64,000 nucleotides of DNA, taken from contig NZ_CP102258.1 in the NCBI RefSeq assembly GCF_025146565.1, positions 2,946,001-3,010,000 on the forward strand, in the 5' to 3' direction. The stretch comes from Bacteroides eggerthii (GTDB lineage: Bacteria > Bacteroidota > Bacteroidia > Bacteroidales > Bacteroidaceae). Positions within the stretch are counted from its first letter, which is position 1. Every line of letters begins with the position of its first letter. Below, in pieces: positions 44,375-54,378 of this stretch. The position numbers and the translations under genes are program-made. The notes under the pieces were generated by a model that saw only the letters and a list, made by a program, of their open reading frames with translations, was not told the DNA's origin and did no database searches.

Positions 44375-45403
44375 TTATTTACGAAAAGAGCGTTTAATAA
44401 ACTTAAACAGATATAAAGATTCCCCAAACAAACGTCCACCCAATAACATGAACTTATTGTTATAAAACCACAATAACCATTTAGAAAAAGCATCTGGCTT
44501 ATCGTATTCAAGTTGTTTTAATTTCTGTTCATATATGTCTAGCTCTCCTAGATAAACTGCCAATTTAAACAATTTCCATAGACTATAGCGGATCACTTTA
44601 ATCATGTCTAAATGTAGTAGTTCAGCAACTAATAACCGATGCCTCAAATATCGAAATGCGAAATCTAATTGTTGTTCAGGAGTTTCAAAATGACAGAGTG
44701 AACTGTTCAATACCCGATAGGCTACCATTATTTCCGGAATAAAGCGAAAATAACCAGACATACACATTGAAATATTCAAAATAGTACCCTCACCAGCACT
44801 ATAAGGAGTTGAAATCAGAGGTTCATATTTTTTACATCCTTGTAGATAGTTTTCTCTTCTAAAGCAGGCAGAACTTCCCAAAGGATAAGATACCTCATCC
44901 AATGCGAAAGAAAGAGCACTTTCTTTACCTTTCTTGTTTACAGCCACACTATTCCAATACTTGATTTCATGCAATATCTTTCCAGTCTCATCATCAAACT
45001 GTCGGTAACCAGTATAAACAATAGATACATCCTCATTATTTTCCAATATATTTATTTGACGCTGAAGTTTATCCTCAGCAATCCAATAATCATCACCATC
45101 TAATGTAGCTATATATTTCCCTCTAGCTATTTTAATGGCATTGATATAATTATAGGTCACCATCAAGTTTATATCATTGAAAACAAGCATGACAGACGAT
45201 GAATATTTCCTTTGTAATTCACGTAAAAGTTCACGTTCCCCATCATTACTTCCATCATCTGCTATTATCACTTCAAATGAAAAATTGCATTTCTGTGCCA
45301 AAACAGAAAGAAGCGTTTTCTCTATAAAACGGACTTGATTATAAGTAGCTATAACAACAGATACTAATGGATAGGATACTAATTCTGAAGAAACTATTAT
45401 CAT
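44375..45403 (-). CDS. Glycosyltransferase family 2
   Basis: A 342-residue GT-A enzyme. [22 protein letters not shown] at about 10-31, [13 protein letters not shown] near 45, and [12 protein letters not shown] near 95 give the nucleotide-sugar and DXD sites. The C-terminal half is helical and basic, possibly membrane-associated. It would extend the repeat unit. Its start overlaps the aminotransferase stop by 4 bp (ATGA). Confidence 0.9.
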   Translation of the reverse strand: MIIVSSELVSYPLVSVVIATYNQVRFIEKTLLSVLAQKCNFSFEVIIADDGSNDGERELLRELQRKYSSSVMLVFNDINLMVTYNYINAIKIARGKYIATLDGDDYWIAEDKLQRQINILENNEDVSIVYTGYRQFDDETGKILHEIKYWNSVAVNKKGKESALSFALDEVSYPLGSSACFRRENYLQGCKKYEPLISTPYSAGEGTILNISMCMSGYFRFIPEIMVAYRVLNSSLCHFETPEQQLDFAFRYLRHRLLVAELLHLDMIKVIRYSLWKLFKLAVYLGELDIYEQKLKQLEYDKPDAFSKWLLWFYNNKFMLLGGRLFGESLYLFKFIKRSFRK

Positions 45404-46515
45404 AAGGAAGAATTATATCGGTTCAACACGCAAATTATTGTCTCTACCTGTTCATCTGTCAAAACAGAAGATATAGGAATAGAGAGAATTTCCTTCTGGA
45501 TTTTCTCCGCTACCGGACATGAAATTTGGTTATAGGATTTATAGCATTGTTGCTTATGTACAGGAATAGGATAATGAATAAGCGACTGAATATTGTTTTC
45601 TGTCAGATAAGACTGCAGGTGTTCACGATTCTGAGTACGTACAACAAACAAATGAAAGACATGACTATCCGGATTCTTATTCACTATAATCGGCAATTTT
45701 ATGGCAGGATTTCTTATACTTTCCATATATTGCCTAGCTATTCTTTTACGAATGTTGTTACGTTCGTCAATATACTTCAGTTTTACCGAAAGAAAAGCTG
45801 CCTGCATCTCATCCATCCGGCTATTCAATCCTGCATAACCATGAACATAACGCACTACAGATCCGTAATTGGCCAATGCTCTTACAATATGAGCCAACTC
45901 CTCATCATTTGTAGCGATAGCCCCACTGTCACCCAACGCACCCAGATTTTTACCTGGATAAAAACTAAATCCAGCCGCGTCACCCAAGTTACCAGTGTGG
46001 ATGCCATGCCATTTTGCACCGATAGCTTGAGCATTGTCTTCTATTATTTTCAGATTATATTTCTGTTTCAATTCATTCAGTTTATCCGACCAACAGGCTT
46101 GACCGTATAAATGTACCACAGTTATCGCTTTGGTATGCGGGGTTATTACTTTTTCTATTTTATCAATGTCTATATTATATGTTTCTTCAGCCGGATCAAT
46201 AAAGACCGGTTTCAGATTATTGTCTGTAATAGCTAAAACAGTAGCAATATATGTATTAGCAGGGACAATCACTTCATCCCCGTCCTTCATAATTCCCATT
46301 TCCTTATAGGCCCGGAATATAAGGCGTAACGCGTCCAATCCATTCCCACAAGGTATTACATATTTGCACCCTATATATTTCTCCAGATTTCCGGCAAAGG
46401 TATCATTCCATTTTCCATTCAAAAACCAACCTTCTTCTATAACCTGAGAAGCCATGGATTTTAATTCGTCTGCATATAGGGCATTCACTTTTTGTAAATC
46501 CAAAAACTTTATCAT
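45400..46515 (-). CDS. DegT/DnrJ/EryC1/StrS sugar aminotransferase (FdtB-like)
   Basis: A PLP-dependent sugar aminotransferase of 371 residues. Blocks: [60 protein letters not shown], and [22 protein letters not shown] with the Schiff-base lysine near 185. Next to a WxcM/FdtA-type ketoisomerase this best fits FdtB/QdtB, which converts a dTDP-3-keto-6-deoxyhexose to the 3-amino sugar. RmlA and RmlB, needed for the precursor, are not in this window. It overlaps both neighbours by 4 bp. Confidence 0.9.
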   Translation of the reverse strand: MIKFLDLQKVNALYADELKSMASQVIEEGWFLNGKWNDTFAGNLEKYIGCKYVIPCGNGLDALRLIFRAYKEMGIMKDGDEVIVPANTYIATVLAITDNNLKPVFIDPAEETYNIDIDKIEKVITPHTKAITVVHLYGQACWSDKLNELKQKYNLKIIEDNAQAIGAKWHGIHTGNLGDAAGFSFYPGKNLGALGDSGAIATNDEELAHIVRALANYGSVVRYVHGYAGLNSRMDEMQAAFLSVKLKYIDERNNIRKRIARQYMESIRNPAIKLPIIVNKNPDSHVFHLFVVRTQNREHLQSYLTENNIQSLIHYPIPVHKQQCYKSYNQISCPVAEKIQKEILSIPISSVLTDEQVETIICVLNRYNSSL

Positions 46516-47393
46516 GTTCTTTCTATTTTAAAATTCAGATAATCTTCATAATGACGGATATAGTCTTTTTCATTGTAATGTTCGGAAGCCAAAACCAGAC
46601 ATGTAGCTCCTGCCGAAAAATTAACAAGATCACGCCAAATACCAGGAGGTATTAATAAACCATAGTACGGTCTGTTCAGTGTGAAAGTTCTTCTGTTATA
46701 ACCATCATCCAAAGTTATGTCAAAACTTCCGCCCACGGAAACAATGAATTGCTGTAGCTCCTTATGAGCATGCGCTCCCCTTGATTGCCCACCGGGAATA
46801 TCATACAGATAATAACTCCTTTTTATGTCAAAAGGGATTGAATGCAGGTTTTCCACTACCGAAAGATTTCCAAGTTCACTTGTATGCTTGTCTAACTCCA
46901 GTAACGTGCAATCAAAAACAGAAGTCTTCCTGGCATCATAACATTGCATTGCTAACACCTGCCCTGACAAATCATTTTTTGTCAGAACTTTACTATAGGC
47001 ACGACCTTGATACACTTTATAATTGTCGATATAGTCGGTCACATCAAAGTAAGTAGACGAAAGCACTAATGCCAGCGAATTTGTGGAGAAATTGCATAAT
47101 TCCCGCCATGTACCAGCCGGTACGTAAAGACCGTAATAAGAACGGTTCAAAGAAACCGTCTTATTTCCGCCATGCTCATGGAGAATGACATCAAAGCTAC
47201 CAGACATGGCCACAATAAACTCTTGTGTCTCTATATAAGCATGACCGCCACGAGTCTGACCACCCGGAACATCATAAATCCAATGCGCCCGTTTAATTTC
47301 AAACGGAATGTGTCGGAGACTCTCTATGAAAGACAAATTACCACGCTTATCCAAAATTTTGGGTAACTCTATAATCTTACTTTTTTCTTCCAT
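46512..47393 (-). CDS. Tandem FdtA/WxcM-like sugar 3,4-ketoisomerase (two cupin domains)
   Basis: A 293-residue protein made of two copies of the 140-residue FdtA cupin. Copy 1 (about 5-135) reads [25 protein letters not shown]; copy 2 (about 145-285) reads [29 protein letters not shown]. The family's catalytic pair is the H-x-H of RGxHAH. Copy 2 keeps both histidines, copy 1 has HAY, so only the second site is likely active. FdtA converts dTDP-4-keto-6-deoxyglucose to the 3-keto isomer for the aminotransferase encoded next. Single-domain forms are the norm. Confidence 0.9.
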   Translation of the reverse strand: MEEKSKIIELPKILDKRGNLSFIESLRHIPFEIKRAHWIYDVPGGQTRGGHAYIETQEFIVAMSGSFDVILHEHGGNKTVSLNRSYYGLYVPAGTWRELCNFSTNSLALVLSSTYFDVTDYIDNYKVYQGRAYSKVLTKNDLSGQVLAMQCYDARKTSVFDCTLLELDKHTSELGNLSVVENLHSIPFDIKRSYYLYDIPGGQSRGAHAHKELQQFIVSVGGSFDITLDDGYNRRTFTLNRPYYGLLIPPGIWRDLVNFSAGATCLVLASEHYNEKDYIRHYEDYLNFKIERT

Positions 47394-48867
47394 TCAATTT
47401 CGATTTTATAAAAGAAGTCAAATCCATTAAAGAGTTAAGTCTATTGTATGAATACAGTCCCACAAGTATACATACACAAAAGTCCAATGTATATATAATC
47501 CATGTCACCAACTGAAAAGAATGAAAAATAATGACAGTTACAATCACGACTCCCATCCCAAGCAATTCCAATATAGTCCTGACCTTATAATTGATTTGAT
47601 ATTTGCGATTTATATACCAATAAGAAACAGAGGCATCAAAGATATGTGACAATAGAAATGAAATCCCCAAGCCTTTAATACCCCACACGCTATACAACAG
47701 CATATTCATTCCCAAATAGAATAAAGCAGACAATATGGAAAAATAAAAGTACGCTTTAGATTCTCTTTTAGGGATAAGAATACATCCAAAACACCAATTG
47801 GGAACTTTAAAAAGCATACCTAATCCTCCCCAATAAATCATCTCAATCATCGGATAAAATTGAGAAGAATACAATATCAATATCATCAATTTTCCAAATA
47901 TAACAAAGAGAACTATCAATGGAAAAAGGAGTAATATAGACATCTCTATCTGCTGATTGATAACAAGTTCTAACTGATGGTCATCATCAGAGACAGCTGA
48001 TAATCGTGGAATATAATCCGTACTCATGGCAGTAAATATCATCCCCACATAACCATTCAGGATTGCAAATCCTGCAGAAAAAAGACCGACATCTGTCAAT
48101 CCCCCATTATTGGATATAAATGTACGTATATAAAAAGACGCTATAAGTGGAAAAAATTCGGCAGCGGAAAAAGCGATACCCGCAATCAATATGTCTTTTG
48201 AAATTTCTTTAAATTCTCCTCGTTCAGTTCTTATCTGTACCAGCCTAAGCCTGCTACGATAGAAATATGCACACAGAAAAGTAGATATTGAAAACAGTAT
48301 TAAAGCAGGAACTATAGCATCAATGCCCAACCAAAAATAAAGAGGTACTGTAATGAAGAGGCTTAAAAAATTACCCCATACATTTGCTTTTGCATAATAA
48401 TTAATATTACGGCATCCTTTTAAAATCAATAAATTACCATTAGTCAATTGCGTCAAGAGCAACGAAATGGAGAGAAAGGCAAAACTTATAGTAAAGTCTG
48501 TATTACCAAATGTCCATTGGCTCAACTGTCGACATAATGATAAACAAACAATTGCTCCCAATAATCCCGTAGTCCAAATACAGCGCTGTAATACATAAAG
48601 TACTTTTCCTAAAGTAGTATAGTCCCCTTTCTCATAAGCTGAAGCGATGTTCTTTATTGCACTAAAGGTAATTCCCAAATTGGTAAATCCTGTAATTGTA
48701 CCGGTTGCAGAGGTTAGCAGTCCCATAATACCCATACCTGCGGGTCCCAATAAAATTGAAATACATTTGTTACGTACTACTGCAATAAGTATATTAAATA
48801 GCTGCACGCTACCCAATATGGCTGTTGCCTTGAATACCCCTCTATATTCCCCTCGTTTTTTGCTCAT
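47377..48867 (-). CDS. O-antigen/polysaccharide flippase (Wzx-like)
   Basis: A 496-residue membrane protein with 12-14 helices of the MATE/MviN/Wzx type. The N-terminal RGVFKATAILGSVQLFNILIAV and GPAGMGIMGLLTSATGTITGF patterns match Bacteroidetes O-antigen translocases. It would flip undecaprenyl-linked repeat units to the periplasm for polymerisation by the Wzy-like protein. It is the sole flippase in the locus. It overlaps the GT61 gene by 4 bp and the ketoisomerase gene by 17 bp. Confidence 0.9.
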   Translation of the reverse strand: MSKKRGEYRGVFKATAILGSVQLFNILIAVVRNKCISILLGPAGMGIMGLLTSATGTITGFTNLGITFSAIKNIASAYEKGDYTTLGKVLYVLQRCIWTTGLLGAIVCLSLCRQLSQWTFGNTDFTISFAFLSISLLLTQLTNGNLLILKGCRNINYYAKANVWGNFLSLFITVPLYFWLGIDAIVPALILFSISTFLCAYFYRSRLRLVQIRTERGEFKEISKDILIAGIAFSAAEFFPLIASFYIRTFISNNGGLTDVGLFSAGFAILNGYVGMIFTAMSTDYIPRLSAVSDDDHQLELVINQQIEMSILLLFPLIVLFVIFGKLMILILYSSQFYPMIEMIYWGGLGMLFKVPNWCFGCILIPKRESKAYFYFSILSALFYLGMNMLLYSVWGIKGLGISFLLSHIFDASVSYWYINRKYQINYKVRTILELLGMGVVIVTVIIFHSFQLVTWIIYTLDFCVCILVGLYSYNRLNSLMDLTSFIKSKLNGRKK

Positions 48868-50123
48868 ACTGGAATTCCATGATGTTTACAAGCACGTTCT
48901 ATTTTCTCTAAAGGGATATAATAGGAACAATGGGCAAGATTACCCGTATTTGTATCTTGACCGGTAACCAGCAACATGTCCATACCAAAATATTGTTCAT
49001 GCATACATAACCAACTTTCAAAAGCTCTGTTATAATTAGTAAACATCAATACTTTTGTTCCAAATTTAGAAAATATCATATTTGAGAATGCACTACTAAA
49101 AGGACCTACTATCACCTCCGCATTATTAAATATTCTTATCTTTTCCTCCAAAGAGACCGTATGAGGTTCGAAGATAAAATAGCCTCTGTCTTTAAAATAT
49201 TGTTCAACCTCATCATTATTGGTTAGATTTCTGTATTTACCATTCTTTCGCGAAAGATATAGTTTGTATTTGGGAGTGGTTTCCAAACCAGAGAGTGAAG
49301 ATAAATAAGGATTTACCAGATTTTGCTTAATTATATCTGATACAATCTTGGGTTGAACGCTATCTCCGATCTCAACGTAATCTTCATGATCAGTAAATTT
49401 ACATGGCCTTTCTACATAATATGCAATTGGGGTACGAACAGCCTCATTCTCATTTACAATAATAATCTCTACATTTGTATACTTATTTATTTCTTTATAG
49501 ATTACTTCTTTAAGCTGATCATCTTTATAATTAGGAACTAAAATAGCCACTCTGCACTTTGCGTCATCCAAAACTAACTGAAGCTGAGATAGTTTAGTAA
49601 AATACTCAGATAATGCATGTGACCAAACATGACTATGCACTCCAATTAGAGTAAAAGCCACATCCACATTTATTATTCTATATGGTTTCCTTATATATAA
49701 GATATTGTTCTCCCTACGTATCAAAAACTTGTCGCAAGGATAATTTTTAGTAAAATTGTAAGCATAAAACTTATGCCAAATCAATTGATTATTCGTAAGG
49801 ATAAAATCCGAACTATAAAATAGTGTAGCATTATCAATCTTCCACACTGCTATTTCCGGATATTTCACAATAAATTCTCCAGATTGTATAAAATCAAAGA
49901 TTTTAAGTGTATGTACCCTTTCCTCCGTTTCAGGTTTAAAAACACCGATTTTAGATGCTACTTGTTCTATAGGTACAATTGGATATCCTTCATATTCTCC
50001 ATTTTTCAAAGCTATTCGAAAAGAATAATCCCTAAAAAGTGTCTTTGCCTTATCTCCCCAAATAACAATATTCCTATATGAAAATGAGGCACATTTATAT
50101 ACTACGTTGTTTAAAAAAGACAT
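48864..50123 (-). CDS. Glycosyltransferase family 61 protein
   Basis: A 419-residue protein of the DUF563/GT61 type. Diagnostic parts are HVWSHALSEYFTKLSQL near 185, KLYLSRKNGKYRNLTNNDEV near 280 (the LSR block) and EVIVGPFSSAFSNMIFSKFG near 340-359. The N-terminal 150 residues are less conserved. It probably adds one sugar of the repeat. The gene is clearly AT-rich, like its neighbours. It overlaps the flippase gene by 4 bp and follows rfbE by 1 bp. Confidence 0.85.
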   Translation of the reverse strand: MSFLNNVVYKCASFSYRNIVIWGDKAKTLFRDYSFRIALKNGEYEGYPIVPIEQVASKIGVFKPETEERVHTLKIFDFIQSGEFIVKYPEIAVWKIDNATLFYSSDFILTNNQLIWHKFYAYNFTKNYPCDKFLIRRENNILYIRKPYRIINVDVAFTLIGVHSHVWSHALSEYFTKLSQLQLVLDDAKCRVAILVPNYKDDQLKEVIYKEINKYTNVEIIIVNENEAVRTPIAYYVERPCKFTDHEDYVEIGDSVQPKIVSDIIKQNLVNPYLSSLSGLETTPKYKLYLSRKNGKYRNLTNNDEVEQYFKDRGYFIFEPHTVSLEEKIRIFNNAEVIVGPFSSAFSNMIFSKFGTKVLMFTNYNRAFESWLCMHEQYFGMDMLLVTGQDTNTGNLAHCSYYIPLEKIERACKHHGIPV

Positions 50124-50124
50124 T

Positions 50125-51144
50125 TCAACAATTTTTTATTAACCAATTAATCATCAAATTCAATCCTTCTTCTTTAGTAGTCTTAGGTTTCCAATTAAAA
50201 AAATTCGCAGCCTTATTAATATCAGCCACAAACACCTTTTGGTCACTTTCTCGCCAAGGCAATTGAGTATATTGCATTTTAATGCCCAATTTTTGCTCAA
50301 GCAACTTAAACAATTCCAATAACGATAAACTGTTATTTATTCCTCCACCAATATTGAACACTTGTCCGTACGCTTTTTCTACATCCTTTGCGGAAAAGTA
50401 TAAATTTACAATATCCTCACCGTGAAGCACATCACGTACTTGTTTCCCTGTACCGGAAATTGTAAAAGGTTCTTTTAATGTTCCGTTTTTTATTTCCAAA
50501 GCCTTTTGGCAAAACCAGCCTATCCACCCTTGATCATAGGTGGCATGCTGATTACTGCCATACATGGATGAATGGCGGAACACGATTGTCTTTAGACCAT
50601 AAATACGATGAAAATCTAACAGATACTGGTCTGCACATCCTTTGGAACAACCATAGGGTGAATGGAAATCTAACGATATTGTCTCTGGAAAACCGTTAGG
50701 ATATTCTTCACAGACATATCGAGTCTTGTCTTCCCTGAAAGACAAATATTCAAAATCACCATATACCTTGTTAGTAGAGGAATATAATATTACCGTATCC
50801 GGTGAATATTTGCGGACTGAATCAAGCACATTGAATGTACCAATGGCATTCGTCTCAAGATCAAGCCGAGGGTTGTCTATTGACGTTGTCATTGCAACTT
50901 GACCTGCCAAATGAAAAATATAATTGGGTTTTACCGCCTTTATGACAGTTTCCACATCATTTATATTACGTGTATCATAAGGATAATACTTGAATTCCCC
51001 TTGAGAACGTAACCAAGTTAAATTCTCATTACTTCCATGACGGAATAAATTATCGATAATAAACAATTCCTCTCCGCGTTTTAAAACTTCAGCAGCCAAG
51101 TTACTACCTACAAAACCACAGCCTCCAGTTATTAAATATCTCAT
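50125..51144 (-). CDS. rfbE: CDP-paratose 2-epimerase (CDP-tyvelose synthase)
   Basis: It inverts C2 of CDP-paratose to give CDP-tyvelose. The 339-residue extended SDR has LITGGCGFVGSNLAAEVL (NAD site), FHLAGQVAMTTSIDNPRLD, YSSTNKVYGD, LDFHSPYGCSKGCADQYLLD (catalytic Tyr and Lys), FRHSSMYG, and YDQGWIGWFCQKALEIKNG. These blocks match the known Salmonella and Yersinia Tyv protein throughout as I recall it, so the call is stronger than for a generic epimerase. The gene follows a CDP-dideoxyhexose set, which supports the substrate. Confidence 0.92.
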   Translation of the reverse strand: MRYLITGGCGFVGSNLAAEVLKRGEELFIIDNLFRHGSNENLTWLRSQGEFKYYPYDTRNINDVETVIKAVKPNYIFHLAGQVAMTTSIDNPRLDLETNAIGTFNVLDSVRKYSPDTVILYSSTNKVYGDFEYLSFREDKTRYVCEEYPNGFPETISLDFHSPYGCSKGCADQYLLDFHRIYGLKTIVFRHSSMYGSNQHATYDQGWIGWFCQKALEIKNGTLKEPFTISGTGKQVRDVLHGEDIVNLYFSAKDVEKAYGQVFNIGGGINNSLSLLELFKLLEQKLGIKMQYTQLPWRESDQKVFVADINKAANFFNWKPKTTKEEGLNLMINWLIKNC

Positions 51145-51149
51145 ATTCT

Positions 51150-52046
51150 CTATTTTTTCAAATTATCCAATAAACATTCTTTCAATTTAGTTACGCCAAT
51201 GATACGATTCAATTTCCCTATATCACATCTCAAGTCCATCGCTTCATTCGCACGATAAGGCAAAGCCCCATAGCAGATTTTTGAAGTCGAATGTAGTTCG
51301 ATTTTATAGAATTCTATAATTTCTCTTAGTGAAATGCTACTCCCACTACTTACATTCACTATTTCTCCCACGCACTTTTCTGAATTATCCAGCAGACCAT
51401 GAATAGATTTTGCAAAGTCATCCGCATAAATAAAATCACGTTTCTGTTTACATGGGGAGACATTCAACGGTTCACCTTTTTTCAATTGGTCTATTACGTA
51501 AGGTATAAATTTACTCTTGTTTTGTCCCGGACCAAAAAGATTGCCGGGACGAACTACCATGACAGGAAAACCATAATTGCGATGAAGCATTATCGATGTA
51601 TTTGTTGTCAATTGTTTCACTAAAGCGTAAGGAGAATTGGGGTTTTCTCGATTTTCTTCCTTAAATGGAGAATTTTCAGAACCATACTCTTCGGAACTTC
51701 CAAATTGGATAAACATTTTCAACCTTTTATCATCTCTAAACCGTTCGAATAAGTTCAACAAAATCTTCAGATTGGAAGATATCAGGATGTCAAAAAGAGA
51801 CAAATCTCTTTCTGCTGTTACAACAGATGCCAGATTAATTATGAACTCCGGTACAGGATAGTTAGTCGGAACTTTGTCTATAACAAGATCCAATCTACAC
51901 GTTTGTACCTGAGGATAATTACTGAAAAATTGTGTATCTATATATTTGTCGAATACAGTAATACCATAAAAAGGAGATAAACAACGTACCAGATTTTTTC
52001 CTATAAAACCGCTGCCGCCTATCAAATAAAGAGTTTCTTTCTTCAT
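51150..52046 (-). CDS. CDP-paratose/abequose synthase-like NAD-dependent reductase
   Basis: A 298-residue extended SDR. It has YLIGGSGFIGKNLVRCLSP (NAD site), FGSSEEYGSENSPF, SPYALVKQ (Tyr-x3-Lys) and GPGQNKSKFIPYVIDQLKKG followed by KRDFIYADDFAKSIHGLL, closely like RfbJ/RfbS, which reduce CDP-4-keto-3,6-dideoxyglucose at C4. Because rfbE (tyvelose) follows, paratose synthase (RfbS/Prt) is more likely than abequose synthase. Its ATG would overlap the stop of the upstream gene (TGATG) if the poly-G tract there had eight rather than nine G. Confidence 0.83.
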   Translation of the reverse strand: MKKETLYLIGGSGFIGKNLVRCLSPFYGITVFDKYIDTQFFSNYPQVQTCRLDLVIDKVPTNYPVPEFIINLASVVTAERDLSLFDILISSNLKILLNLFERFRDDKRLKMFIQFGSSEEYGSENSPFKEENRENPNSPYALVKQLTTNTSIMLHRNYGFPVMVVRPGNLFGPGQNKSKFIPYVIDQLKKGEPLNVSPCKQKRDFIYADDFAKSIHGLLDNSEKCVGEIVNVSSGSSISLREIIEFYKIELHSTSKICYGALPYRANEAMDLRCDIGKLNRIIGVTKLKECLLDNLKK

Positions 52047-52079
52047 CAGGCAGCAAAGTTTAAGTTAGAACATAAATAC

Positions 52080-52988
52080 TTACAAATTACCCCCCCCCGA
52101 ATTGTTAAATAAAGCTAATCCATTAAGCGGTTTTACAGAAGGATGCCAATTGGGTAATTGAGAGTAAACTGTAGTAGGGTTCATTACTTCTCTTTTCTTA
52201 TATGGTCTGCTACCCCAGTTTACTTTAATTTTCTTATCCATCACTTTTTCAAATTCTACCACAATCTGTTTCAAGGTTAATCGGTTACCCGTATACACTC
52301 CATAAATTCCATTGGATATATCGTTATTTGTAACAAGATATTCAAAAGCTTTTAGATAAGCGGAACAAACATCCGAGATATGTACTATGTCAAGGTATTG
52401 ACTACCAGGAGACATATCAATACTTTTATCTGTACCTGCTATTCCTTTCAACAAATTCAATAACTTCGGACGTTGGTCATCTTCGCCATATACGTCAAAT
52501 AAACGTAGAGTGATAGCACGAAACAAATGGGCATCGACATAATATTGAAGTATTTTCTCAAATGCCTCTTTGGTTGCCGCATACAAATCTACAGGATTAT
52601 AAATATCCGAATTACAATTCTGCCAATATGAACCGGTACTTACAAATAAACGAGTAGAACTGTATTTCATCGCTTCCAATATTTCTGTTCCAAACTGAAT
52701 ATTGCTCTGGATCAAAATAGAAACTTGCTCCGGCTTATAGTCTGTTATGACTGCTGCCGCCAGATGAAAAACAACCTCCGCATTGACAGACCTGAAATAA
52801 TTTATCAAAGAATTAATATCATGATCATATTCAAAAATATGTATTTTATCTTTTACATCTTCGATATTAGCATAGCCAAATTCCGGCTGTGATATAATAC
52901 GAACTTCCCATCCTTGTTCTAATAAATATTTCACCAAATGAGAACCTATATAACCGGTAGCACCGGTAATAATACATGAATGTTTCAT
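52080..52988 (-). CDS. NAD-dependent epimerase/reductase with a 3' poly-G tract
   Basis: A 302-residue extended SDR: IITGATGYIGSHLVKYLLEQG (NAD site), VSTGSYWQNCNSDIYNP, LYAATKEAFEKIL (Tyr-x3-Lys), LRLFDVYGEDDQRPKLLNLL and a closing KKREVMNPTTVYSQLPNWHP. It lies in the CDP-dideoxyhexose group and could be a second C4 reductase or an epimerase; the exact step is open. Nine G residues (52090-52098, coding strand) near the end give the tail SGGGNL. Loss of one G would add about 12 residues and end at a TGATG junction with the next gene. It overlaps rfbG by 4 bp. Confidence 0.83.
   Translation of the reverse strand: MKHSCIITGATGYIGSHLVKYLLEQGWEVRIISQPEFGYANIEDVKDKIHIFEYDHDINSLINYFRSVNAEVVFHLAAAVITDYKPEQVSILIQSNIQFGTEILEAMKYSSTRLFVSTGSYWQNCNSDIYNPVDLYAATKEAFEKILQYYVDAHLFRAITLRLFDVYGEDDQRPKLLNLLKGIAGTDKSIDMSPGSQYLDIVHISDVCSAYLKAFEYLVTNNDISNGIYGVYTGNRLTLKQIVVEFEKVMDKKIKVNWGSRPYKKREVMNPTTVYSQLPNWHPSVKPLNGLALFNNSGGGNL
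52090..52098. repeat. Homopolymer tract, nine C (nine G in the coding strand)
   Basis: Long G runs are uncommon in this AT-rich operon. The tract sits in the last codons of the 52080-52988 gene. With nine G the stop is TAA at 52080-52082; with eight the frame reaches TGA at 52046-52048, overlapping the next ATG; with ten a TAA comes at once. Confidence 0.9.
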
Positions 52989-54061
52989 TTTTCCAAATAT
53001 TGATTTATTTCACCCACGCACAACTGATATACTGCTCCGGACTGATATTTCCTATACCAGTCTACCACCAACTTCATGCATTGTTCTATATTCATCCTCG
53101 GCTCCCATCCCAACCGGAACTTCGCCTTGCTGATATCCAGCATCAGCAGCTTGGCTTCATGTAACGCATTAGGAACTGAAATATCTATCAGTTCACCACT
53201 GCCATAGTTTTTAACTACTTTAGTCGCCACACCCCAAACCGTAGAGATACTTTCCGCCCTCGGCCCGAAATTCCAACCCTCACAATATTTTGTAGGTTCG
53301 TCCCACATCTTTTGCGCAAGAAGCATATAGCCACTAAGAGGTTCGAGCACGTGCTGCCACGGACGAATGGCTTGAGGACTACGGATTTCAATAGGTTTGC
53401 CCATTTCCAATGCCCTGATACAATCTGGAATAATACGATCCAGCGCCCAATCACCGCCACCTATCACATTACCGGCTCTAACACTGGCTATACTCTTACC
53501 ATGCTTTTCATATTCTTCTGGATTGAAAAAACTCCTGCGCCACGAAGCAATCGCTATCTCGGCTGCACCCTTACTGCTGGAGTAAGGATCGTAGCCACCC
53601 ATAGGTTCGTTTTCGCGATAACCCCAAATCTGTTCCTTATTCTCGTAACACTTATCAGTGGTTATCATCACGCTTACTTTAACACTATCCGTAACACGAA
53701 TTGCTTCGAGAATGTTAATAGTACCCATAACGTTGGTTCGGTAAGTTTCTACGGGTATGTCGTAACTAAGGCGCACCAATGGTTGGGCTGCCAAATGAAA
53801 CACAATATCCGGGCGGTATTCGCGAAAAATAGCTTTCATCCGTTCACCGTCGCAAATATCGGCACGAATGTCAGCTTTAATCCGTTTTCCGATGCCGGAA
53901 AGGACAAAGTTGTCACGTTCACTGAAAGGTTCTTGAGCTACACCTATAACCTCTGCACCAAGCTCATGTAACCAGATGGAAAGCCAGCTCCCCTTGAAAC
54001 CGGTATGACCAGTGACAAGTACACGCTTTCCATGATAGAAGGCACTGAAAATGTCTATCAT
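52985..54061 (-). CDS. rfbG: CDP-glucose 4,6-dehydratase
   Basis: It converts CDP-glucose to CDP-4-keto-6-deoxyglucose. The 358-residue SDR has RVLVTGHTGFKGSWLSIWL (NAD site with the family's GHTGFKGSW), FHLAAQPLVRLSYDIPVETY, TTDKCYENKE, YDPYSSSKGAAE (Tyr-x3-Lys) and VRAGNVIGGGDWALDR. These blocks define RfbG/DdhB. It follows rfbF, but an antitoxin-like gene and a broken toxin gene now separate the two. It overlaps the downstream reductase gene by 4 bp. Confidence 0.95.
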   Translation of the reverse strand: MIDIFSAFYHGKRVLVTGHTGFKGSWLSIWLHELGAEVIGVAQEPFSERDNFVLSGIGKRIKADIRADICDGERMKAIFREYRPDIVFHLAAQPLVRLSYDIPVETYRTNVMGTINILEAIRVTDSVKVSVMITTDKCYENKEQIWGYRENEPMGGYDPYSSSKGAAEIAIASWRRSFFNPEEYEKHGKSIASVRAGNVIGGGDWALDRIIPDCIRALEMGKPIEIRSPQAIRPWQHVLEPLSGYMLLAQKMWDEPTKYCEGWNFGPRAESISTVWGVATKVVKNYGSGELIDISVPNALHEAKLLMLDISKAKFRLGWEPRMNIEQCMKLVVDWYRKYQSGAVYQLCVGEINQYLEK

Positions 54062-54090
54062 GAATAAAATAGAATAAGTAAAATGGATGA

Positions 54091-54378
54091 TTAATGTTGT
54101 TTCATCATGGTAGCACGAATGGCCACTATATAAAGAGTACTTTTCGTAAAACGATATACTATACGATATTTTGGATGAAGAAGGAAGCTATAATACTTGT
54201 TTTTGATGTAGAATATTGCTCATCCAATAGTCCAATAAACGGGGAATGCGACAATGTAGAAAGACATTATAGACGTCATCAACAAAATGCTGTGTGCTGT
54301 ATTATTTACTTCACACATATACCATTCCGCCACTTTCTGAATAGTACTCAAAGCTCTTTTACGTACAACGATATTCAG
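54091..54378 (-). pseudogene. Frameshifted ParE/RelE-like toxin
   Basis: Conceptual leftward translation needs three reading frames. It opens with NIVVRKRALSTIQKVAEWY (from about 54375), then HFVDDVYN in a second frame, then TLSHSPFIGLLDEQYSTSK in a third, and closes with YYSFLLHPKYRIVYRFTKS and a tail IRATMMKQH, stop at 54091-54093. The joined product of about 95 residues has the ParE/RelE layout. No ATG is found at the start; a CTG overlaps the antitoxin stop. The indels should inactivate it. Confidence 0.75.
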
